A stretch of 64,000 nt of DNA from NCBI GenBank assembly GCA_038002745.1, contig JBBODD010000001.1, positions 434,001-498,000 on the forward strand, written 5' to 3'. A program made the translations under genes and the position numbers. This stretch comes from Bacillus sp. FSL H8-0547 (GTDB lineage: Bacteria > Bacillota > Bacilli > Bacillales > Bacillaceae). Positions 54,441 to 60,970 of the stretch are shown piece by piece; position 1 is the first letter of the stretch, and each line of letters opens with the position of its first letter. Under the pieces are notes generated by a model, which was given only the letters and a program-made list of their open reading frames with translations, was not told the DNA's origin and ran no database searches.

Positions 54441-55220
54441 TTATTCATTTATTCTTGCATGGATCAGCTTCATAAGCGACTCTTTTTCCCTTTCGCCGAT
54501 ACTCTCAAAAAGTCTTGCAGCTGCAACAGGAAGAATCCACTTTTGAAGCTCTGACATGTTAAATGGACCTGTTCTTCTGTAGCACCTTACATAATGTCCC
54601 GCCAATAGACGGCGAAACATTCTTTGAACCGGACTCGAAGTCAGCCCGCCATACTTAATAAGAAGAACGGACCGTGCGATATCCGCCAGCCGATTTCCAG
54701 CCGCTGCATCCGCCCAGTCAATAATGACGTGTCCTTTTTTAGTCATCAGAACATTGTCAGGATGAAAATCACCGTGGCATAAGACTCTTTCATGATCAGG
54801 GAGCCCGTCCAAATGAGAGAGTATTTTCTCTTTTTCACTCTCGGTCAAGTCACTGCAACGACTGATTCGCGAAGCTAGCCTGTCTGTGAGAACAGGCAGC
54901 AACAGATCTCGGCATTGATGAATGTCTGCATGCCATTCTGCCATCCGCCTCATATGAATCGGCATGAAAAGCGGATTGCTTTTCATCTTAGCCATCAGTG
55001 AATTTCCATTAATGCGTTCAAAAATCAGAGCATGCTTCTCTTTTTCAAAAGAATAAAGTCTTGGCACTTGTAATGGAGTCTTTGCTATTTCTTTATAAAT
55101 CGCATATTCGTATTCAATAAAATCACTAGCAATGTGTCTGTGAAACACTTTTGCCACTGTCCCGCCATCACGCGCAATGACCTTGGCTGTATTGCCTGTA
55201 CCCAATACGGTTTCAGCTAT
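54441..55220 (-). CDS. APH-like kinase with an unusual start
   Basis: About 259 residues. VLCHGDFHPDNVLM is the Brenner motif with the catalytic Asp, VIIDWADAAAGN the metal-binding DxD-type motif, and TVLGTGNTAKVI the glycine-rich loop. These are the marks of the aminoglycoside/choline-kinase-like fold, though the real substrate may be a sugar or amine. The clear AGGAGG (55234-55229) is followed after eight bases by ATA (55220-55218), not by ATG, GTG or TTG; the only standard start in frame, TTG 55205, lies 23 bases from it and would cut into the glycine loop. Initiation at ATA or a start mutation are both possible. Confidence 0.75.
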   Translation of the reverse strand: MAETVLGTGNTAKVIARDGGTVAKVFHRHIASDFIEYEYAIYKEIAKTPLQVPRLYSFEKEKHALIFERINGNSLMAKMKSNPLFMPIHMRRMAEWHADIHQCRDLLLPVLTDRLASRISRCSDLTESEKEKILSHLDGLPDHERVLCHGDFHPDNVLMTKKGHVIIDWADAAAGNRLADIARSVLLIKYGGLTSSPVQRMFRRLLAGHYVRCYRRTGPFNMSELQKWILPVAAARLFESIGEREKESLMKLIHARINE

Positions 55221-55259
55221 GTTGTCCGCCTCCTGTGGTTTAAGTCTGCTTACCGCCGC

Positions 55260-56582
55260 CTAAAACAAAATCCCAATCCCCGCAAAAGCGAGCTCCTCAC
55301 ATAGTACCTTTTGTTTATAGCTGTTTTTTTCAAAAGTATGGGTGTAACGGCTGAGCTTGATCATGCCCACATCGTTTTTGGTGTAGAAGACGACAGTCGG
55401 GTGATCATTTTCATAATAAAAAATTGGTCTCAGCGTTGGCGGAATCGTTTTAAATTCATTCCAGTCGCCAAGAGTGTACAAATAATCCACAACACTGTCT
55501 GCCTGTTCATACAATTTTTCATCAAGCGGCAGAATATCGTCTGCACTCCAGTAGCAGGTTTGACGGCTGATGCCGAACTCCCCGAGCTCATGATAGGCGA
55601 CTGCAGCCTGGAGATAAGAAAGCGGAGAACGGTCACCATCTAACGCGCACATAAAATGATCCGACGGACATTGGGGTTTCGGAGTTTCATCCTTCGCAAT
55701 CACTTCTGCAGGCATGGTTAATTCCTTGTCGTGCGGAATCGCATAAACAACAGAAGATGATTCGCCTTCAGCCTTGTATGAATAGGCCCTGAGTTTATAC
55801 CCCTTCCGAATGGCAAGTCCTGAATAGCTTCTTACAATCCGTTCTGGATTTTGACTTGAAATACTCCATCCGTTTCCGGATTCATGTAAATCCATCTCAG
55901 ACCCGCAATAAAGGTTTGGCTTTACGGCTGAAGACGTAAATTCCGTCACTTCAGTCAATGCGGAAGATTTCACTTTTTGAACATACATATCCCTCAGCTC
56001 TTCAGCGAGCAAATTTCTCCTTGATACAAGCTGCGGACAAAGATGATAATAGTCGCCAAAAGGATTTATTTTTCCAAAAGAAGGAATATCAGCCGATTTA
56101 ATCCGCTCAAGCCATTTGCCTTTCAGCTGCTTTAAAAATGTATGTGAATCCGAAGCCCCTACGCCCCAGCCAATGCAGATCCATGGGTGGCGCTTCAGCT
56201 CTTCAATTGATGCGACCATATCCTCAATCCTCACAATTCCTCTTCCGCCCAGATATTCGATATGAGAAATCGCCTCTTTATCCTTTGTGCTCTGAAGAGT
56301 AAACAGATTGAAGAGATGCACCCTTCCGTTTAGGGGTTCAAGCGGTTTAAAGGACTCCATCAGCCTGACAATCTGATGCATCGTCGGATCAAGGGCCATT
56401 TCTGTAAAAATACGCTCGCCATGAAGCAGGTTTCTGACATCTTCACAGCTTGCACCTCCCGGGTTGAGCATAAGAAAGCTTCCAATCGAGGTTTCACTGC
56501 TTCCAAACTGCAAATATGCCGACTCCCGGAACGTTAAATTCCGGTTTTTATAAAACGTCCCGTATGCTTTTGGCTGGTTCAT
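55260..56582 (-). CDS. DUF1643-like protein with long C-terminal extension
   Basis: 440 residues from ATG 56582 (GGAGGAG upstream). Residues about 10-195 resemble DUF1643 (FLMLNPGGASCEDV, LDPTMHQIVRLMES, HLFNLFTLQSTK, WICIGWGVGA), a domain found near DNA-modification genes. The remainder (about 200-440) is a separate soluble region with an aromatic CYWSADDILPLDEKLYEQAD block and no recognised motif. Neither part has a known activity. It is 55 bases upstream of the APH-like gene on the same strand. Confidence 0.65.
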   Translation of the reverse strand: MNQPKAYGTFYKNRNLTFRESAYLQFGSSETSIGSFLMLNPGGASCEDVRNLLHGERIFTEMALDPTMHQIVRLMESFKPLEPLNGRVHLFNLFTLQSTKDKEAISHIEYLGGRGIVRIEDMVASIEELKRHPWICIGWGVGASDSHTFLKQLKGKWLERIKSADIPSFGKINPFGDYYHLCPQLVSRRNLLAEELRDMYVQKVKSSALTEVTEFTSSAVKPNLYCGSEMDLHESGNGWSISSQNPERIVRSYSGLAIRKGYKLRAYSYKAEGESSSVVYAIPHDKELTMPAEVIAKDETPKPQCPSDHFMCALDGDRSPLSYLQAAVAYHELGEFGISRQTCYWSADDILPLDEKLYEQADSVVDYLYTLGDWNEFKTIPPTLRPIFYYENDHPTVVFYTKNDVGMIKLSRYTHTFEKNSYKQKVLCEELAFAGIGILF

Positions 56583-56738
56583 CTTACTCCTCCGTTCAGC
56601 TGTTTTCTCCCACACCCTATATTCTGCATGAACCTGCCATTTCCTTGTTAAGATTCTTTAAAGATGGCGGGTGACACGACCACCCGTTCGCTATTTTCCT
56701 CCAAGTGTGTTACGCTTGAGTGGAACAGGGGTGAGAAC

Positions 56739-57329
56739 ATGAAGACATTTTATAAACCCGTTACCTTGACTGATTTGAACGAAGGACACGTGTATTACCA
56801 CTTTAAGGATGAAGAAATCTACTTAGAGAAGGTAGCTTCATATATTCAGGACGGCCTTAAGAAAAACGATCAGATTCTGCTGATTGAAAGCATGAAACTT
56901 TCAGGCAAAGTAAGTCATTATATAGAGAATCATTTTACAGAAGAAGAACAGAATTCAATCAGGTTAGTGAACAACTTTGATTATTATTCAGGAAATTCCA
57001 AATTCAATATTGCATCCATTCTCGCTTATTTTGACAGAGATTTAGGCAGTCTCTCAGATAAAAATGTTCGTCTGCGCACGTGGGCGCACGTGGAGTGGAT
57101 GTCAAACATGTCTGATGCAGCCTTGCTGGAAAGCTTTGAAACTACATCTGACGAGTTTGTGCTAAATGAAAACATCCTGTCTGTCTGTGCCTACCGAGAT
57201 GCATCTTTGACAGACGATGCTAACGCTGCACTTGAACAAAGCCATAAATATATCATGACAGATAATCAATTTCGATTTTCAGAAAGTTATGTAAAACCAG
57301 AAAAAACTGCTCAGTGCGATAGATGCTGA
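56739..57329 (+). CDS. MEDS-domain sensory protein
   Basis: 196 residues from ATG 56739 after AGGGGTGAGAAC. The sequence HVYYHFKDEEIYLEKVASYI...GLKKNDQILLIES, followed by INHY-like turns and TWAHVEWMSNM, is the MEDS (DcmR-type sensory) pattern, a RecA-like core found in signalling proteins, usually fused to histidine kinases or regulators. Here it stands alone, as in other Bacillus genomes. The ligand is unknown. The terminator overlaps its last codons, and the third 52-bp array begins 22 bases later. Confidence 0.75.
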   Translation: MKTFYKPVTLTDLNEGHVYYHFKDEEIYLEKVASYIQDGLKKNDQILLIESMKLSGKVSHYIENHFTEEEQNSIRLVNNFDYYSGNSKFNIASILAYFDRDLGSLSDKNVRLRTWAHVEWMSNMSDAALLESFETTSDEFVLNENILSVCAYRDASLTDDANAALEQSHKYIMTDNQFRFSESYVKPEKTAQCDRC

Positions 57330-57338
57330 GCAGTTTTT
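57301..57338 (+). terminator. Terminator overlapping the end of the MEDS gene
   Basis: AAAAACTGCTCAG, loop TGCGATAGATG, CTGAGCAGTTTTT; the left arm is within the last codons. Confidence 0.8.
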
Positions 57339-57360
57339 GTTTTCTATGAAAAAACGGTAT

Positions 57361-57512
57361 CTTATAAATCAACTGGAGCAATTTATAAGGTTTCAAAAAG
57401 CAAATATGATTCCCTATAAATCAGCTGGAGCAATTTATAAGGTTTCAATAAGCGAATTTGGTTCCCTATAAATCACCTGGAGCAATTTATAGGTTATCAA
57501 AAAGCGAAAAAG
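57361..57512. repeat. 52-bp tandem array, family 3 (three copies)
   Basis: Copies start at 57361, 57413 and 57465, i.e. at 52-base spacing. Each has CTATAAA, a 13-nt loop (TCAGCTGGAGCAA) and TTTATA(A)GG, then a linker of about 19 bases (TTTCAAAAAGCAAATATGAT and variants). A degenerate fourth copy may lie at about 57519 (CACAATTATAGGGACAT). The arrays at 44.5 and 52.6 kb share period and geometry but not sequence. It lies between the MEDS terminator and the YciI-like gene. Confidence 0.85.
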
Positions 57513-57668
57513 CAGGGCCTTTTACACAATTATAGGGACATCCCCTCCAATTATTATAGGCTGTTCCAACTCAGATGAAGAGGATAAAATGGCTCAATAA
57601 CGAAAATGTTAAGTGAGTTTTATCCAATCAACTTTACAAATATCAGTTATTTAAGGAGGACGATTTTT

Positions 57669-58022
57669 TTGCTGTTCATGCTGATTGTCAAAGCCTCAAA
57701 AAATTCAGAAGCCGGAAATCTTCCAAGCTCAGAACTAATGGAAGCCATGACGGCATATAACGAGGAATTAGTAGAAGCAGGCGTAAGGGTGGCTGCTAAA
57801 GGACTGCATCCAAGCCCAAATGGCATCCGCATTTCGTTTCCTGTACCGGGAGAAAATCCAGTCATTTTAGAAGGGCCGTTTACAGAATCAACTGATTTAG
57901 TGGCCGGCTTTATTTTAATCGATGTGGAGTCAAGGGAAGAAGCCGTCAAATGGGCCTTGAGAATGCCGGACCCGCAAGGACACGGAGAAGGTCAGATTGA
58001 ATTGCGCCAAGTATTTGAGTGA
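57669..58022 (+). CDS. YciI-like (DGPF) protein
   Basis: 117 residues, started at TTG 57669 nine bases after AAGGAGG; an in-frame ATG at 57678 is the alternative. MLIVKASKNSEAG and VILEGPFTESTDLVAGFILI, with the conserved GPF, followed by EAVKWALRMPDP are the YCII/DGPF pattern of about 115 residues. Members are small dimeric alpha/beta proteins with a catalytic-looking His/Asp; this one has no clear active-site His in the usual place. Role unknown. Confidence 0.85.
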   Translation: MLFMLIVKASKNSEAGNLPSSELMEAMTAYNEELVEAGVRVAAKGLHPSPNGIRISFPVPGENPVILEGPFTESTDLVAGFILIDVESREEAVKWALRMPDPQGHGEGQIELRQVFE

Positions 58023-58046
58023 GCACGAAACAAGTATAAACATGTT

Positions 58047-58080
58047 AAAAGCACTGCAATTTGCAGTGCTTTCATTTTTC
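58047..58080. terminator. Bidirectional terminator
   Basis: AAAAGCACTGCAA and TTGCAGTGCTTT form a perfect stem, with T-rich sequence after it on the plus strand and A-rich before it, between convergent genes. Confidence 0.8.
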
Positions 58081-58086
58081 ATGTAT

Positions 58087-59070
58087 TCAGCTCTGCCTCG
58101 ATGTCTGCGGAGGCTCCTCCATCCACCCATGTTTGACCATGAGCTTGCCTCCCTTTTTGGCATAGGTGAAAATGTCTTTTGCAATAATCGACATTTTAGC
58201 AGGCAAATCAGACCGGAGGCTGAAGGAAGTTCCGAGGGCATTGCTCGTCAGACCAAAGCTGCTCAGCAAGTTGGTCAGGTACATCATCATTTTTTCTGAG
58301 TAAGGGGATGTCTCTGAAAATGTAGGATTTCCCCACGAAACAGCTGGAGGCTGAATATCGCTTTTCAGTAATGTCTCACTGAACGATTCAATGATTTGCT
58401 TGGCGAGATCTTTTCCTTCTTTAAAATATTGCTCCAGCTCTTTGTCATCTGAAGCCTGCTCAAAACCTTTTAATAGCTGAAATCCCAGAATATTGGTCTC
58501 AATGCCCTGATAGAGCAGCGAGAGTTCAATAGCATTGAGCGGCCGTTTCTCACTGAACGCATCAAAGCGTGCCATGTACTTTTTCTCCTTCACAAACTCA
58601 ACTTTTTCAGGCATTGGTATCATAGGCGGTCTCGTCAAAATGCCTTCATTAAGCAAAAATTGAGTCGTATCTGTGTAAGTCTGCTGTGAGGCAGCTGACA
58701 TCCTCATAAACAAATCAGACATGTCGCTTCTGTAAGTCATGCTAAGATGGATTGCATTCAGCCCTATAGTCACTTTCATCATAATTCTAAGAAAAAGAAT
58801 ATCGAAATACTCATCATACAGCCGAGGCGTATCAGGCTTCACGTCGCTGTCATTGAATCCCACTGGCGTAACAATCTTCTCAGCCTGAAAGATCCCGCTG
58901 ATTTCATGGATAAAAGCAGTCTCCTGATCATAAAAGCTTTGCAGCTGCTGCTTAATTTTTTCATTTTCCTGCGTATGTAAAAAATGCTCAAGCATCCGTG
59001 CAAACATCGTTTTCTGCTGATAGGTCATCCAAAGATTTCCGATTTCAGATGAGGCAAGCTGCTTCTTCAC
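58087..59070 (-). CDS. DUF3231 ferritin-like protein
   Basis: 327 residues from GTG 59070 (GGGAGGAA nine bases upstream). It is made of two similar halves of about 150 residues, each starting with a segment of the type LASSEIGNLWMTYQQKTM / RPLNAIELSLLYQGIET and continuing as helical bundles, the DUF3231 layout (ferritin-like, often spore-associated in Bacilli). Metal-binding EXXH motifs are weak. Role unknown; related Bacillus genes belong to sporulation-linked sets. Confidence 0.78.
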   Translation of the reverse strand: MKKQLASSEIGNLWMTYQQKTMFARMLEHFLHTQENEKIKQQLQSFYDQETAFIHEISGIFQAEKIVTPVGFNDSDVKPDTPRLYDEYFDILFLRIMMKVTIGLNAIHLSMTYRSDMSDLFMRMSAASQQTYTDTTQFLLNEGILTRPPMIPMPEKVEFVKEKKYMARFDAFSEKRPLNAIELSLLYQGIETNILGFQLLKGFEQASDDKELEQYFKEGKDLAKQIIESFSETLLKSDIQPPAVSWGNPTFSETSPYSEKMMMYLTNLLSSFGLTSNALGTSFSLRSDLPAKMSIIAKDIFTYAKKGGKLMVKHGWMEEPPQTSRQS

Positions 59071-59176
59071 AGTGAGGTTCCTCCCGAGTTTAAAATTTCA
59101 CGTCTAGTATAACCTCATAAAATATTCTTTATTTATGATAACTGCTAAAATACAGAATGAAGGAGATGACGTACAT

Positions 59177-59716
59177 ATGCTCAGGAACAACCGAATTCAC
59201 ATAAGACCTTTTACAAAACCGGATGCGGAAGAGAGACTAAAGCTGCAGCTTAAAAACCGTGCCTTTTTTGAACAATACTCCATGATTCGCACAGAGGATT
59301 TTTACACCCTGGAAACCCAGCAAAAAATGATAGAAGACTACGAAAACCCAGCAAAAAAAGACGCCGAATATCAATTTGGCATCTATCTGAACGAAACCAA
59401 TGAGCTGCTCGGCACCATCAGCCTCTTCCAGGTCATGCGCCACTCCCTCCAAAGCGCTGTCCTCGGCTACTTTCTCGACAAGGACCACAACGGCAGAGGC
59501 TATACAACAGAAGCCGTCAAACTGATTTTGGAGTATGCATTTGGCGAGCTTAAGCTGCACCGGATCGAAGCAGGCGTCATGCCGCACAACATCGGCTCCA
59601 TCCGCGTCCTTGAAAAAGCTGGCTTTCATAAAGAAGGACTGGCAAAGAAAAACGTGCTAGTTAATGGGAAATGGGAGGATCATGTGATGCTGGCGGTTTT
59701 GAATCCGGGGGATTAA
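59177..59716 (+). CDS. GNAT N-acetyltransferase, RimJ/RimL type
   Basis: 179 residues from ATG 59177; AAGGAG lies about 12 bases before it and the frame is open upstream. MLRNNRIHIRPFTKPDAEER, LGYFLDKDHNGRGYTTEAVKLI (split: residues about 110-130) and NIGSIRVLEKAGFHKEG are the RimJ/RimL (YdaF-like) signatures. This group acetylates ribosomal proteins or small amines. Single gene. Confidence 0.9.
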   Translation: MLRNNRIHIRPFTKPDAEERLKLQLKNRAFFEQYSMIRTEDFYTLETQQKMIEDYENPAKKDAEYQFGIYLNETNELLGTISLFQVMRHSLQSAVLGYFLDKDHNGRGYTTEAVKLILEYAFGELKLHRIEAGVMPHNIGSIRVLEKAGFHKEGLAKKNVLVNGKWEDHVMLAVLNPGD

Positions 59717-59794
59717 ACAATTAGGTTAAAATAACCAAAAATCCCTGTCATTCACCTTTCAAAAATATTACAATAGTCCTATAAATGCATTTTA

Positions 59795-60484
59795 TTGATC
59801 GTGAAAGGCGTGAATGACTTGATTCAGAAACTTTTAGGAAAACTATTTACTGCTAACCAAATTCAAAGTGTGGCAACCCAACATCCACAAAAGATTTATT
59901 TGTTTCAAACAGATCAAAATATACTTAAAGATATAACCACTAAGCCATTTCCTCCTGGTCAGGCACCAGGATATGTATATTTTGTTCAAGAGCATATGAA
60001 TGGTTCATTTAAAATCGGAAAAACCAAGAACATTGAGAAAAGAATGAACGTATTCGGAGTAAAACTGCCTTTTAAGAATGAACTTGTTTTCCTAATAAAG
60101 TCAGGAAATCACCATCAAACAGAAGCAGCGTTTCACCGATATTTTGCAAATAAAAGGATAGAAGGAGAATGGTTTTCTTTATCTGAAAATGATCTTGAAT
60201 GGATTAAAAAAGGTGACTACTCAGATGAAATACAGTTCACTATTATGGAATCTCATAAGATTGATGATTCTTCTAATTCTAATAGGATTGAACCCTTGAC
60301 TAAAAAGCAAATCGAGTATGTCAAAACCCTAATTGGAAGACTTGAAGGACATTATGAGTTGCTGATCCCGGATAACGCTATTACAAAGAAAGATCTCGAC
60401 CGCCTTCTCGTTTACTTTAGATATAAAAACGATAGAGCTATTCAAAATTTAGTGAAGAATGGTGTATTAAGAAAAATAGGATGA
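59795..60484 (+). CDS. GIY-YIG nuclease-family protein (T5orf172-like)
   Basis: Up to 229 residues; the start is uncertain (TTG 59795, GTG 59810 or TTG 59819, the last about ten bases after AAAGG). The core at about 58-130 has GYVYFVQEHMNGSFKIGKTK with YV and KIG in the GIY-YIG positions, then EAAFHRYFANKRIEGEWFSL, typical of the T5orf172/Meiotically-up-regulated-113 subfamily. The C-terminal 80 residues are charged and probably bind DNA (KKDLDRLLVYFRYKND). The gene is more AT-rich than the region before it. It is 50 bases upstream of the Nudix gene on the same strand. Confidence 0.75.
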   Translation: MIVKGVNDLIQKLLGKLFTANQIQSVATQHPQKIYLFQTDQNILKDITTKPFPPGQAPGYVYFVQEHMNGSFKIGKTKNIEKRMNVFGVKLPFKNELVFLIKSGNHHQTEAAFHRYFANKRIEGEWFSLSENDLEWIKKGDYSDEIQFTIMESHKIDDSSNSNRIEPLTKKQIEYVKTLIGRLEGHYELLIPDNAITKKDLDRLLVYFRYKNDRAIQNLVKNGVLRKIG

Positions 60485-60532
60485 AATTGATATGATAGAA
60501 TGATAGGAAAAGTTTAAAGGAGGATTCCATCC

Positions 60533-60943
60533 TTGAAAAAATCACTAAAAGTAGTCGCAGCCATTATTGAAAATGAACAAAATGAAATCCTCTGCGCCTT
60601 GAGATCACCTAAGATGGCCATTCCAAACATGTGGGAATTCCCTGGCGGCAAGGTTGAAAAGGATGAGGATTTATCAACAGCGCTCGTTCGAGAAATTGAT
60701 GAAGAGCTTGGATGTAAGATTGAAACATCTGGTTTGTTTCACGAATATACGCATGAATACGACACATTTATTATCACACTGCTTTGCTTGAAAGCGAAAG
60801 TGATTGAAGGGACACCTGTTCCAAGCGAGCACTCGGCTCTCATTTGGCTGAAGCGTGAGAATTTACTGTCGCTTAACTGGGCTCCGGCTGATATTCCTGC
60901 TGTAGAAGCTTTGGTGAGTGAAACGCTTATATATGAAAAATAG
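60533..60943 (+). CDS. MutT-like (deoxy)nucleoside triphosphate pyrophosphohydrolase
   Basis: 136 residues from TTG 60533, nine bases after AGGAGG. KVVAAIIENEQNEILCALRS, WEFPGGKVEKDED and LVREIDEELGCKI give a full Nudix box (GGKVEKDEDLSTALVREIDEEL split here over 42-65). The WEFPGGK motif marks the MutT/8-oxo-dGTP or CTP pyrophosphohydrolase group. It is convergent with the helicase gene and follows a GIY-YIG nuclease, so its role may be in nucleotide-pool or defence biology rather than housekeeping. Confidence 0.9.
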   Translation: MKKSLKVVAAIIENEQNEILCALRSPKMAIPNMWEFPGGKVEKDEDLSTALVREIDEELGCKIETSGLFHEYTHEYDTFIITLLCLKAKVIEGTPVPSEHSALIWLKRENLLSLNWAPADIPAVEALVSETLIYEK

Positions 60944-60970
60944 TCTTCTCATAGCGAGAAGACTATACTT
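60940..60970. terminator. Bidirectional terminator between Nudix and helicase
   Basis: ATAGTCTTCTC, loop ATAGC, GAGAAGACTAT. The right arm contains the helicase stop codon. Confidence 0.7.
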
